From Flavobacterium sp. N2038 (GTDB taxonomy: Bacteria > Bacteroidota > Bacteroidia > Flavobacteriales > Flavobacteriaceae): 64,000 nt of DNA. Below are positions 42,575 through 52,140 of the stretch, piece after piece (position 1 is the first letter of the stretch; every line of letters begins with the position of its first letter). The position numbers and the translations under genes are program-made. The DNA lies in NCBI RefSeq assembly GCF_025947185.1, contig NZ_CP110001.1, positions 124,001 to 188,000 of the forward strand, given 5' to 3'. The notes beneath the pieces are model-generated. The model was given only the letters and a program-made list of their open reading frames with translations. It ran no database searches and was not told the DNA's origin.

Positions 42575-44728
42575 CTACTGTTTTTTAAGCATGACTTTTT
42601 CCTGAGTAAATTGATATGCCGCTTCTAAGAATGCTATAATTTTACTCCAATTTGCATTAGGCTCGTAGTAGTTATTGTATTTTTTTGTGGCCTTAATTAT
42701 CAGTTTATTATCTTCTAAAGAAGCCACACTAATAAATTCCCCCGTTGAATTTTGAACATTTTTATTTAATTTTTCGATTCCTGAAATTTTATATCCCGCA
42801 GGAATTTCAAAAACAATTTCATTTTCAAAAGCTCTCGGAAATGGCATGTATACATTGTTTTTTCGACCTGCTTCTTTTTTGTCAATTTCAACCTGATTGG
42901 TCAGCATTTTTCCAATTTCAACAATATAATTTTCGCCCGCTTTTTTTATAAAATTGTTCTTTATTTCAAATTCTTCCTCATACGAAACTGGTGAATTATC
43001 GCCATATCTACCCGTATTTGTAATTTTAATAATTGGGTTTTCAATCTCAAAATCAAATTCTCCCGAAAGAGATTTTTTCTCATCTTCTTTCTGTATATCT
43101 CTTAATTTGTTTTTCAGAGCATCAAACTCCTTGGTATATTGTTCGCGCTTGCTTTTACTCCCTACTTTATCAATAACTCTTTCTGTTCCATATTTTTGAT
43201 AATCTTCATCTACATAATCATAAAACTTCAATTTCTCTCTTTGTTCATCACTCTTGAAATGCCCATAAAACGATGATGATCTTTTAACATTCAGGTTAGA
43301 CAAATCAGAGCCCATTGATACATTCGTAACTACTTTTGCAACATTATCTTTAACTGTAGTTGACGGTAAATTCACTTCCTCTACATTTGCAATATTCCTA
43401 TTATTAACGTAGTCCATTATATACCCTTTTGTATTTTCCAGATTATAATTAATTGTTCCAGGTATGGTATAAGGATCACAATATTCAAGATATAAAGGAT
43501 TTGGTGTATTGATCCGCAATAACGGAGTCAGGTTTTTTTGAATTAATAAATCATCCAGAGAACCATTGTTCCTGGCCGTGGCCAGTATAATGTTGTAATC
43601 GACTTTAAACTCTTTCATATACGCCATGAAATAGTAAATAAACGACATTTCGTTAGCAAAGAAATTAGGATTTTTATACATCGCGTACGAATTAAAAATA
43701 TCCGCCTCTTTAATTACTGCCGATTCAATATACTGTGTAAAATACTGATGTCTGGCAAATAAGTAAACTGCTTTTATTTTTTCTTCTTCATTTTCAAAGG
43801 TTTTTCCTTTCAAGAACTTTAGCGTTTCATCTAAATCAAAAACAGCATGAAATTTCTTTTCATAAGCATCGAAGATATCATCTTTATTAACTGTTTTTCT
43901 AAAAGTATTACGATCTTTTGGCAGAAAAACATCTGCATAAGCAGGTGTAGCATTACCAGATTTTCTTGAGAAAAACACCTGAAATTTATAACATGGCAGT
44001 TCTACTAAAGGATAAAACCATCTTGGAAATTCATTTTTATCAATATCATGAGCCGATAATTCGTATGATTTAGTATGCTTTTTTCCAGAACTAACTTCTT
44101 TTAATTCGGGAGCTCCATTGTATGTATTAAAACTCACGTAAAAATCCTCTTCTACCAAGAATTTCATTTTTCTATTCATAATAGGATAAACATCTCCTAA
44201 TGTATTCTCAACTGGATCAAAACTTTGAATTTCACTAGCAAAAGGCTCATAAGAATAGTAATAATAATCTATAACATCTCCTATTTCCAGACTATTTATG
44301 GCTATTTTTTTCTGATCATCAACCTTCTTTGCGTCTTTATTGACATCAACTTCAATCTCATCTCCGTTTGGTTTAACAATTTTAATTCCTAAAAATGTTG
44401 TTCCTTCTTTATAACTGTATCCTTTTGTAGTTCTAAACTTGTCTTTGAATGAGAATTCAGAAAATTCTTTGACAGAAGTTTCGTCCTGAAGTTTTATTCT
44501 TTGTCTAAAAGCGCTTGTATACACTACTTTTACGCCAGAATTATGGTAATCATAATATTCATATTTATAAATAATAACGGCTGATTCATTTTTCCATTTA
44601 TCTGGTGTTTTGGTCACCGTTTTAAAAGTATCTGATTTCCCCCAAAAGAAATCTTTTACTTCGGTTTTATCCTGTGAATAAGATGAGAAACAAATTGTAA
44701 TAAAGAAAATAAGTAGTATTCTATTCAT
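42575..44728 (-). CDS. Exported DUF3857 protein with degenerate transglutaminase domain
   Basis: A 717-residue protein with a signal peptide (MNRILLIFFITICFSSYSQ). It follows the DUF3857/transglutaminase plan of its upstream neighbour: an N-terminal beta domain (about 50-260, with INSLEIGDVIDYYYYSYE), a helical middle domain and a C-terminal beta domain. In the helical domain, where the neighbour has the catalytic RYGDCKG, this protein reads NPNFFANEMSFIYYFMAYM, with no cysteine, so it is probably not an active transglutaminase or protease. It may bind peptides or act as a partner of the active protein encoded six bases upstream. Confidence 0.75.
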   Translation of the reverse strand: MNRILLIFFITICFSSYSQDKTEVKDFFWGKSDTFKTVTKTPDKWKNESAVIIYKYEYYDYHNSGVKVVYTSAFRQRIKLQDETSVKEFSEFSFKDKFRTTKGYSYKEGTTFLGIKIVKPNGDEIEVDVNKDAKKVDDQKKIAINSLEIGDVIDYYYYSYEPFASEIQSFDPVENTLGDVYPIMNRKMKFLVEEDFYVSFNTYNGAPELKEVSSGKKHTKSYELSAHDIDKNEFPRWFYPLVELPCYKFQVFFSRKSGNATPAYADVFLPKDRNTFRKTVNKDDIFDAYEKKFHAVFDLDETLKFLKGKTFENEEEKIKAVYLFARHQYFTQYIESAVIKEADIFNSYAMYKNPNFFANEMSFIYYFMAYMKEFKVDYNIILATARNNGSLDDLLIQKNLTPLLRINTPNPLYLEYCDPYTIPGTINYNLENTKGYIMDYVNNRNIANVEEVNLPSTTVKDNVAKVVTNVSMGSDLSNLNVKRSSSFYGHFKSDEQREKLKFYDYVDEDYQKYGTERVIDKVGSKSKREQYTKEFDALKNKLRDIQKEDEKKSLSGEFDFEIENPIIKITNTGRYGDNSPVSYEEEFEIKNNFIKKAGENYIVEIGKMLTNQVEIDKKEAGRKNNVYMPFPRAFENEIVFEIPAGYKISGIEKLNKNVQNSTGEFISVASLEDNKLIIKATKKYNNYYEPNANWSKIIAFLEAAYQFTQEKVMLKKQ

Positions 44729-44734
44729 GCTGTT

Positions 44735-46657
44735 TTATGATTTGGTAAAAATTATTTGTTGGTTATAAATTGTTTTAAGATTTTTATTGAAGTCATTCCA
44801 TTTTGCCATATCGGCCGTTTTCAGCACAGCATTTTTAAACACAAATTGTTTCTTGTAAACAATGTCTTTGCCAACCTGTTTAAAAGAAATCAGAATACTG
44901 AAATCTTCTTCATTTACGTTTAGATTTTCAGGTAGTTTACTCAGTTTATATCCAGCAGGAATCTCCAGAACGACATTAGATTCGTAATTTGTTTTATAAT
45001 TGAGTTCGTAATTTGTTTTTCTGTCTTTAAATTCAAAATTTTTATATTCATCCATGTAAGCTAAGTCTACAAAAATATCATTATCAAATTTTGAAACTTT
45101 ATTTTGAACATCTAAATCATAATTCAAAGAAAGTTTCAAATCTCTGTTTTTTAAATCTGAAGTTTTAATATTGCTGGCCGTAATATTTTTATCATTTCCG
45201 GAAAGGTATTTTTCTAGAGTCTCACCTTTTTTATTATTTTCAAAAGAATTAAAAATATTTAAAAATTCCGTTTTACTTTCACCTGAATAGGTTTTAGAAC
45301 AGCTACCGCTCAATTTATCATTATCAACGATTAATCTGGCATTATAAATTTCTTTATTTAATTCGCTTCCCGAAACCGGAACTTTCTTAATAATAAATTT
45401 ATCTCCATCTTCAATCAATACTTCCTTATTTTGAATTCTTTCTGCATCTTCTCCAAAAGAATTATACTTCTCTGTACCGTCTATAAAATAGGTTTTACCT
45501 TTATAAAACAACGTACAAATCATATGATTATCAACCGCAAGAGAAGGTGTTGTATAATCATACAAAATATGTTTAGTACCAATCCAGGTAAGTCTGGCGT
45601 CAAATCCTGCTAATTTTAGCATTTGTTTACTAAGGTTTGCCATTCCTTTGCAATCACCATATCTTTTTTCAAAAACATTTTGTGCTTCGTCTGGTTTAAA
45701 ACCGGCAATTCCGTCTTCAAACGCTATGTATCTGATATTATCCTGTACCCAGTAATATATATTCTTGATTTTTTCTTCATCCGTTTTTGCTGAAGCTGTC
45801 AATTCTGTAACTTTAGCAGCCAGCAGGCTCGTATCATCTTTCATAGAATCTACTAATGATTTATACCATTTATATAAATCTGCCGTCGAATTAAAAAGCA
45901 TTGTCTCCTTATCTTTATACTTAAATGATTTTGCAATAACCAGAACATGCGGATAGATATAACTTCTTCCCGGCGTTCTTTTTTCTTTATAAAAAGCATC
46001 AACATTTTCCAAAATATAGGTGTAAATTGTAGCACCATTTCTATCGTCACGTTTTTCCGTTTTAGAAACAGCTTTCCCTTCAAAATTAAATTCCTTTAAT
46101 TCTAAACTTAACCAATCCGGAACTGTAACTGTAATCTCTTTTTTGATAACCGGATACTCATCATTAAAATACAAAGAGGTAAAATATTTAATATCACTAT
46201 ATTTTTTCTCAAGCTCATAAATATAGGAATAACCCTGAACCGGAAAATCTACATTCATATACTTTACACGGGCATCATTGTAAAACAAATCATTGTCCTT
46301 GTAAAACTGATCTTTTATCTCAAAACCGGTATTTTTTTGATTTCTATATTTCAGAATAAAACTTTCAATCGATGATTCATTATCATAAAACTCATATTTA
46401 TTAATATCAGCTCTATGATTAATATTCATTAAGACTTCTCTGGTAGAATTTTTAACCACAACTTTAGCATCGCTCTTGTTAAGTTCAAAGGTTATATTTT
46501 CTTTACTTTCTAAAATGACAACATCATCTTTAGCATATTTTTCTCTAAGTGATTTTGCTAATTGAATGTCTTCTGGTGTAGGGTCTAATGCTTTTTGTCC
46601 ATAGAGCATGTTTGCAGATAAAAAAAAAGTAATAATTGAAAGTAAAGGTATTTTCAT
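44735..46657 (-). CDS. Exported DUF3857/transglutaminase-like protein
   Basis: A 640-residue protein. ATG 46657 gives a good signal peptide (MKIPLLSIITFFLSANMLYGQ); the ATG at 46678 adds seven residues. DUF3857 spans about 50-240 and the transglutaminase-like core about 265-385: Cys in KRYGDCKGMANLSKQ, His in VDNHMICTLFY, and Asp in YFIDGTEKYNSFG form the papain-like triad. The C-terminal part is all beta (ESNVVLEIPAGYKLSKLPE). Such proteins are frequent in Bacteroidota periplasm; substrates are unknown. It is translated with the inactive relative downstream. Confidence 0.82.
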   Translation of the reverse strand: MKIPLLSIITFFLSANMLYGQKALDPTPEDIQLAKSLREKYAKDDVVILESKENITFELNKSDAKVVVKNSTREVLMNINHRADINKYEFYDNESSIESFILKYRNQKNTGFEIKDQFYKDNDLFYNDARVKYMNVDFPVQGYSYIYELEKKYSDIKYFTSLYFNDEYPVIKKEITVTVPDWLSLELKEFNFEGKAVSKTEKRDDRNGATIYTYILENVDAFYKEKRTPGRSYIYPHVLVIAKSFKYKDKETMLFNSTADLYKWYKSLVDSMKDDTSLLAAKVTELTASAKTDEEKIKNIYYWVQDNIRYIAFEDGIAGFKPDEAQNVFEKRYGDCKGMANLSKQMLKLAGFDARLTWIGTKHILYDYTTPSLAVDNHMICTLFYKGKTYFIDGTEKYNSFGEDAERIQNKEVLIEDGDKFIIKKVPVSGSELNKEIYNARLIVDNDKLSGSCSKTYSGESKTEFLNIFNSFENNKKGETLEKYLSGNDKNITASNIKTSDLKNRDLKLSLNYDLDVQNKVSKFDNDIFVDLAYMDEYKNFEFKDRKTNYELNYKTNYESNVVLEIPAGYKLSKLPENLNVNEEDFSILISFKQVGKDIVYKKQFVFKNAVLKTADMAKWNDFNKNLKTIYNQQIIFTKS

Positions 46658-46845
46658 TAGTAGGATTATTTGTCGCAATTTACAAAAAAACCCATACGAA
46701 TCACTTATTTCTTATCTTTTGATTTACTAAATTCCTTCTTGTTTTTTATAATTAAAATAAGGGCAAATTTTTATTACATTACAAATAAATTTGGCAAAAC
46801 GCAGCGTATATAAACTTATGAAAACTTTACAAAAATCTTTGCTCC

Positions 46846-46857
46846 CGATAGCTATCG
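46846..46857. repeat. Palindrome CGATAGCTATCG upstream of rpe
   Basis: A perfect 12-base palindrome with extra C and T residues at its left (CTCCCGATAGCTATCG), 18 bases before the rpe -7 box. It resembles a half-eroded CCCGATAGCTATCGGG repeat that I recall as common in Flavobacterium; a regulator site near the promoter is the other reading. Confidence 0.4.
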
Positions 46858-46875
46858 CGATTGCGCTTAAAAATT

Positions 46876-46883
46876 TATCTTTG
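46876..46883 (+). promoter_or_regulatory. Promoter -7 box (TATCTTTG) for rpe
   Basis: A perfect TAnnTTTG lies 23 bases before the rpe ATG. No TTTG is found at the usual -33 place; the palindrome at 46846-46857 occupies that area. Confidence 0.5.
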
Positions 46884-46906
46884 CAAAAACAACACACAAC
46901 TACATA

Positions 46907-47575
46907 ATGAAAAATACACTTATTGCTCCTTCTGTTCTTGCAGCTGATTTTGCTAATTTACAGCGTGATATCGAAATGATTAACAACAGCCAGGCTGACT
47001 GGTTTCACATTGATATTATGGACGGAGTTTTTGTTCCGAATATCTCTTTCGGAATGCCGGTTTTAGAAGCCATTTCAAAACATGCAAAAAAATATATTGA
47101 TGTGCATCTAATGATCATTGATCCGGATCGATATATCAAAACTTTTGCAGACTTAGGAGCCAATGGTCTTACCGTACACTACGAAGCCTGCACACACTTA
47201 CACAGAACTTTACAAGCTATTAAAGCTGAAGGAATGAAAGCTGGAGTTGCCATTAACCCACACACTAATATCGACTTATTAGAAGACGTTATAAATGATA
47301 TTGACTTAGTTTGTATTATGAGTGTTAATCCAGGTTTTGGGGGCCAGTCGTTTATTGAAAACACTTATGCTAAAGTTGCTAAACTAAAGGCTTTGATTAC
47401 ACGCAAAAATGCTTCAACATTAATTGAAATTGACGGTGGTGTAACCAGTAAAAATGCAAAACAGTTAGTAGAAGCCGGAGCAGATGTTTTGGTTGCCGGG
47501 AGTTTTGTTTTTAAAGCCGAAAACCCTACACAAACTGTAGCAGAATTAAAAACTCTGACTACTTTTTCTAAATAA
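46907..47575 (+). CDS. rpe: Ribulose-phosphate 3-epimerase
   Basis: A 222-residue TIM-barrel enzyme that interconverts ribulose 5-phosphate and xylulose 5-phosphate in the pentose phosphate pathway. Family motifs are present in order: PSVLAADFANL (8-18), WFHIDIMDGVFVPNISFG with the metal His and Asp (about 32-49), VHLMI (about 66-70), HYEAC, MSVNPGFGGQSFIENT (about 139-154) and EIDGGVTSKNA with the catalytic Asp (about 173-183). It is closed by a terminator and convergent with the glutaminase gene. Confidence 0.97.
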   Translation: MKNTLIAPSVLAADFANLQRDIEMINNSQADWFHIDIMDGVFVPNISFGMPVLEAISKHAKKYIDVHLMIIDPDRYIKTFADLGANGLTVHYEACTHLHRTLQAIKAEGMKAGVAINPHTNIDLLEDVINDIDLVCIMSVNPGFGGQSFIENTYAKVAKLKALITRKNASTLIEIDGGVTSKNAKQLVEAGADVLVAGSFVFKAENPTQTVAELKTLTTFSK

Positions 47576-47579
47576 AAAG

Positions 47580-47605
47580 GAAAGCCCAAATAATTTTGGG
47601 CTTTC
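47580..47605. terminator. Terminator between rpe and the glutaminase gene
   Basis: GAAAGCCCAAA pairs with TTTGGGCTTTC (11 bp) around TAAT, with A-rich and T-rich flanks, four bases after the rpe stop. The original end of the glutaminase frame (47633) lies just beyond, which fits use by both genes. Confidence 0.85.
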
Positions 47606-47632
47606 TTCTAATATCACATTTAAACCTGAACC

Positions 47633-48663
47633 TTACTTAGGTTCAATCCAATATGGGTTCACTTTAAGCTGTTCCACAATATACTGAATCACTTTTTGTG
47701 CTTTCAAACTGTTGCCAAATTTATCTAAGGGAGGTGAAATAACAGCTATTCCAAATTTACCCGGCACACTGTCAACATTCCTCCTCCAACACCACTCTTT
47801 GCCGGAAGACCAGAATTAAACAACCAAATACCCGAATTATCATAAAGACCGGCAGTTGCCATTACTGGCAAAGTATACATAATCGTTGTCTGACTCACAA
47901 CTTTATTCTTTGTAACAGGATTCACACCCCCATTTGCAAGTGTAGCCGCCATGGTAGCAAGATCTTTTACATTTACATTCAATGCGCATTGTTTGGTATA
48001 AATATCAGTAGATTGTACTGGATCAAAATACATTCTGTCGTATGCCAACAACAAATGCGCTATAGCCTGATTACGTAAATTATCACTAGCCTCACTTACA
48101 TATACCGGGCGGTTTATAGAAAGTTGTCTTCCTGCAAAATCACTTTGGATTTTCATAATTTCTTTCCATTTTGCTATTGAATCATTCCCTTTCACAAGGC
48201 TTGTTGCAGCAATCGCACCGGGATTTACAAGTGGATTAATTTTATCTCCTTTATGCATTTCTACGGCTACAATAGAATTAAATGGCAATCCGGTCGCATC
48301 TACACCTATTTTTTCTTGCAAAACCTGAGGGCCATAATCTTCAATTACCTTTGCCATTGTAAATACTTTTGATATACTTTGTATAGAAACCATAGAATTT
48401 ATATCACCTTTAGTATATACAGTTCCATCTGTAGTGACTATCGCAATACCAAAAATATTGGGATCTACATTCGCAAGTTCTTTAATATAGTCAGCATTTT
48501 TACCTTCATTTAAATCTTTAAATTTATTGTAGGCATCGTTTAAAACTTTTTCTATATTTTGCTTCGTTAACGTTTTTTGGCTATAGCCCTGGTTTATAGT
48601 GAAAATAATCATCAAAACAGCAAAAATATTTTGTTGTTTTATTCTAAAAAAAATGTAATCCAT
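47633..48663 (-). pseudogene. glsA: Exported glutaminase A, frameshifted near its C-terminus
   Basis: The reading frame from 48663 codes for 305 residues: signal peptide (MDYIFFRIKQQNIFAVLMIIFTINQGYSQ) and a serine-dependent glutaminase domain with SISK (Ser96, Lys99), VNPGAIAA and SGVGGG near 290. It then ends early in MLTVCRVNLE at 47746. In the next frame the family tail continues at once: VPGKFGIAVISPPLDKFGNS and on to NPYWIEPK, stopping at 47633. One base is missing near 47768; restored, the product would have 343 residues. The enzyme hydrolyses glutamine to glutamate and ammonia, here outside the cytosol. The change could be a real mutation or a sequencing error; the short form lacks the last strand and helix. 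Confidence 0.85.
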
Positions 48664-48680
48664 GATAGTTTTTATTTAAT

Positions 48681-48711
48681 GTTTGCCTCTTAAATAGGGC
48701 AAACAAAATTA
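48681..48711 (-). promoter_or_regulatory. glsA -7 box with overlapping inverted repeat
   Basis: On the minus strand TAATTTTG (48704-48711) is a -7 box, and an inverted repeat (GTTTGCC at 48681-48687, GGCAAAC at 48698-48704) starts at its last base and covers the expected transcription start. This is where a repressor operator or a leader hairpin would lie, 18 bases before the gene. Confidence 0.45.
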
Positions 48712-48874
48712 CCCATAATTTTTTCGTAGTGGAACATTTTCTTCAATATATACAAAACAAATATTATCAGCGATTTATCCCCTTTTAAAACAAAAAAAGA
48801 AGAAATCATACTTAAAAGACAACTGAACATATTCCTGTTTTCTACTCTTTTTATAGTGGATTGAATAATTACAA

Positions 48875-49654
48875 TTAAAAGCTCTTACTAGTTTTTAAGT
48901 TTTTTAGATTCGGAAAGAAATCAATTCCGGTCATTTTCTCTAACGTTTCGATAGGAACTACAAAATCATAAATAGGCTTATCACTGTCTTCATTTGGAAC
49001 CAGAAAAGCAATTGCTTTGTGTTCTTTTCCGGATTTAGCCACAACAATTTTATAAAAATACTCTGGGACAGAAACTTTTTCTGTTCCGATTTTTTTATCA
49101 GAATCTTTCAAAATCCCGCCTGTTACAACATAAATATCATTATATTTCCCAGCCCAATAACGTGTTTTTTGCTCTATTCTATTCCAGATTCCGCTGTTGA
49201 AATCATGTTTTTGAGGCGAAATATTTGAGGTGTAAAATGTATCATTATAGGTATCCTCATTGAACTCCATGTCACCAGCCGGACAAAGATGTCCTTTATC
49301 ATACCCGGATTTTTTATAGTTTCTCCAGTCTGCCGAACCCGTTGTTACTTTTGGATCTTCAATAAAATACGGACGCTTATAATCCTTATTCTTCAAATAA
49401 TCCTTTTTTAATTCATAAGCAACCCACTCAGCCTGCTCAAATTTTTCATTATACGAAAGTGTATAATACTTGTGCTTTACAATTTGTCCCGTTGTTGAAG
49501 TTGGCAAATATGCAACTGTGTATAAAGAATCAGTACTGTTTTGCACTGATGTAAAAGACGTTTGTTTTTCCTCCTCTATCTTCGTTTCAATATTTTCTTT
49601 TTTACAGGAAAACAATACAAAACCAATCAAACCTAAGACAATATAATTCTTCAT
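48875..49654 (-). CDS. DNA/RNA non-specific endonuclease, lipoprotein
   Basis: A 259-residue NUC-family (His-Me finger) nuclease with a lipoprotein signal peptide (MKNYIVLGLIGFVLFSC, Cys17). The active-site motif reads DKGH (119-122, in GYDKGHLCPAGDM) where the textbook form is DRGH; His122 is the general base, and the metal Asn and Glu are in TSNISPQ (Asn144) and WNRIEQKTR (Asn158, Glu161). It degrades DNA and RNA in the periplasm or at the surface, perhaps for nutrient gain. It is encoded alone, 90 bases from the protease gene, from which a terminator divides it. Confidence 0.88.
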   Translation of the reverse strand: MKNYIVLGLIGFVLFSCKKENIETKIEEEKQTSFTSVQNSTDSLYTVAYLPTSTTGQIVKHKYYTLSYNEKFEQAEWVAYELKKDYLKNKDYKRPYFIEDPKVTTGSADWRNYKKSGYDKGHLCPAGDMEFNEDTYNDTFYTSNISPQKHDFNSGIWNRIEQKTRYWAGKYNDIYVVTGGILKDSDKKIGTEKVSVPEYFYKIVVAKSGKEHKAIAFLVPNEDSDKPIYDFVVPIETLEKMTGIDFFPNLKNLKTSKSF

Positions 49655-49681
49655 CTACTTTATTTTTAATAAACTTACAAA

Positions 49682-49718
49682 AAAACGCTCCATAAATTTT
49701 AAATCTATGGAGCGTTTT
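49682..49718 (-). terminator. Intrinsic terminator after the tail-specific protease gene
   Basis: AAAACGCTCCATA pairs with TATGGAGCGTTTT (13 bp) around an 11-base AT-rich loop, 25 bases after the protease stop on the minus strand. Confidence 0.85.
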
Positions 49719-49743
49719 AATAACAAATTAATTCTTTGTCGAA

Positions 49744-51906
49744 CTAAGATTTTACCAATTTATCCTTTTTCATTTTAGGAGTAACTGTATTTTTTACATA
49801 ACTTTTTGTCTGCAAATCATCTAAAACATTTAATGCTTCTTCTACATAAACGTCTTTTGATAATGCCTGATGCCAAGCTTCTCTTTTTTCTTTTAAAGTA
49901 GCATCATTATTCATTTCAAGTTCTTCATAAGGCAATGATTTAAAAACCAGATTGTTTTTGTAATCGGCAATTGGCTTGTATTTTTTACCTTCATTCTCTA
50001 CCTGTTCCTGAGTTGCTTTAAAGTTCTTAATATTTAAACTATAAGTATTCTCTTTGTTTTTAATATCAATCCATTTTGCGTTGTCTTCAATCAATTTAAA
50101 CTGATCGTTATTTGCAATTCTGTTTCTGCTATTATTAATTGCCTGAGCAAATTTTTCATTAGAGGTCCATGTGCTGTAATCTGCCGGATCAATTTTGTCC
50201 CAAGGCATTGCATTATCAATATCACGTTCACCCATTTTCAGGTAAGCATAACGATCTGGCATAACCACATCACTATGAACTCCTTCTAACTGAGTTGAAC
50301 CTCCGTTAATTCTATAGAATTTTTGTCCGGTAATTTTTAAAGCACCAAGATCTCCATAGTTTGCATTTCTAACAAACTGATTTAAATCTAATACCGTTTG
50401 TACTGTTCCTTTACCATAAGTTTGTTTACTACCAATGATTACACCACGTTTGTAATCCTGAATTGCAGCAGCCAAAATTTCTGAAGCCGAAGCAGAGAAG
50501 CTATTAACCATAATTACTAATGGTCCGTCCCACTCTATTTTTTTGTCTTTATCGTATAAAACTTCTTTCTTCATTCCGGCTGATTTCACCTGAACAATTG
50601 GTCCTTCCTGAATAAACAATCCAGCGATATCAACAACTGTAGACAAAGATCCACCACCATCATCACGAACATCAAGTACGATACCATTAATATCCTCTTT
50701 TTTCAGTCTTTCTACTTCAAGAGCAATATCTTTTCCGGCATCGCGACCATCTTTATTCTCAAAATCGATATAGAATTTAGGTAAATAAATTACTCCGTAT
50801 TTCAATCCGTTTCTTTCAACAACACTAGATTTTGCATACGTTTCTTCTATTTCAACTACATCTCTTATAATAGAAATAACCTTAATACTTCCGTCAACTT
50901 TTTTAACAGTAAGTTTTACTTCTGTTCCTTTATGCCCTTTAATTTTTTTCACAACATCATCAAGACGCATTCCAACCACATCAACTGGTTCTTCGTTTCC
51001 TTGTGCTACTTTCAAAATTAAATCACCTGCCTCAAGTTGTTTTCCTTTCCATGCTGGTCCGCCTGAAATCAATTCATCAATTTGAGTAAAATCATTTTTC
51101 TTGGTCAATCGGGCACCAATACCTTCTAATTTACCACTGATATTAACATCAAAACGATCTTTTTCTTCAGGAGCAAAATAACTTGTATGAGGATCAAAAC
51201 GAGTCATGATCGAGTTAACATAAACAGAAAACCAATCTTCTGTATTCAGATCTTTTATCAGACTAAAATTGTCATCTAAAGATTTCAAAGAGCTTTCACG
51301 TGTTTCTTTTTCTAATGTTTCAAAAGATTTCTCCTTGTATGCAGGATCTGTCTTCTTTTTATCTTCTTCTAATTTTTGCTTTGTTACCAGTGAAGAAAGA
51401 GTAGACAATTTAATTTGTTTTCTCCATCTTTCATTTATTTCAACAGCATTTTTTGCATATGGTAACTTATCGTAATCAGCATTAAAAGTCTCATCAACAG
51501 TATAATTAAATGGCTGAGCTAAAATCGTTTTATAACGTTTTTTACTTTCTTCCATACGTTTCATTAATCTTGTATATGTAAGATTAAAAAACGTTAAGTC
51601 TTTGTTTAAAAACTGATCATCAAGCTGTAATTCGTACTGCTTGAATTCATCGATATCAGACTGAAGAAAAAATCGCTTCGAAGGATCAAGCGCATCTATA
51701 TAATCTTTAAAAATTCCTTTAGAAAATTCATCGTTGATTTCAGCAGGATGATAATGTCCTTTTTCAATAACAAACGCAAGCAATTCTAAAAGTGTTTTAT
51801 CTCTGTTTGGGTCCGGATCCTGTGACTTATCTGCATTTAGCTTAAATGCAAACAAGGTAACTGACAGGCATAATACGGCTATAAGTATTTTATAATTTCT
51901 TTTCAT
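49744..51906 (-). CDS. prc: Carboxy-terminal (tail-specific) processing protease
   Basis: A 720-residue S41 protease of the long Prc/Tsp type. ATG 51906 starts the signal peptide or anchor (MKRNYKILIAVLCLSVTLFAF); ATG 51930 would add eight residues. Order: N-terminal helical domain (about 40-240), PDZ domain (about 250-330, FTQIDELISGGPAWKGKQLEAG), catalytic S41 domain with Ser in NSFSASASEI and Lys in GSKQTYGKGTVQT, and a DUF3340-like C-terminal domain. It cleaves periplasmic proteins at their C-termini and trims cell-wall enzymes in other bacteria. It stands alone. Confidence 0.93.
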   Translation of the reverse strand: MKRNYKILIAVLCLSVTLFAFKLNADKSQDPDPNRDKTLLELLAFVIEKGHYHPAEINDEFSKGIFKDYIDALDPSKRFFLQSDIDEFKQYELQLDDQFLNKDLTFFNLTYTRLMKRMEESKKRYKTILAQPFNYTVDETFNADYDKLPYAKNAVEINERWRKQIKLSTLSSLVTKQKLEEDKKKTDPAYKEKSFETLEKETRESSLKSLDDNFSLIKDLNTEDWFSVYVNSIMTRFDPHTSYFAPEEKDRFDVNISGKLEGIGARLTKKNDFTQIDELISGGPAWKGKQLEAGDLILKVAQGNEEPVDVVGMRLDDVVKKIKGHKGTEVKLTVKKVDGSIKVISIIRDVVEIEETYAKSSVVERNGLKYGVIYLPKFYIDFENKDGRDAGKDIALEVERLKKEDINGIVLDVRDDGGGSLSTVVDIAGLFIQEGPIVQVKSAGMKKEVLYDKDKKIEWDGPLVIMVNSFSASASEILAAAIQDYKRGVIIGSKQTYGKGTVQTVLDLNQFVRNANYGDLGALKITGQKFYRINGGSTQLEGVHSDVVMPDRYAYLKMGERDIDNAMPWDKIDPADYSTWTSNEKFAQAINNSRNRIANNDQFKLIEDNAKWIDIKNKENTYSLNIKNFKATQEQVENEGKKYKPIADYKNNLVFKSLPYEELEMNNDATLKEKREAWHQALSKDVYVEEALNVLDDLQTKSYVKNTVTPKMKKDKLVKS

Positions 51907-52086
51907 AAACTTAATAATAGCATTCATCAAATTTTTTAATCTAAGTTACGGTAAAAACTGTGCCAACAAAGCCAAGCTCACTATAATTTTTTGTTAAAGA
52001 TATAAAATAGTTTGGTGCTCAAAAGTCTTCTAAGATTTAGTTTACAATTTTTATTTATTTGTTAGTATTCTACCAAAATCTGTTAC

Positions 52087-52094
52087 TACATTTG
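52087..52094 (+). promoter_or_regulatory. Promoter -7 box (TACATTTG) for surE
   Basis: A perfect TAnnTTTG lies 46 bases before surE; TTTG at 52058-52061 is 25 bases further upstream, slightly long for a -33 element. Confidence 0.5.
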
Positions 52095-52140
52095 CCAAAA
52101 CAAGCCTTAATTTTGACAATAAAAAAATAGACCTGATAGC

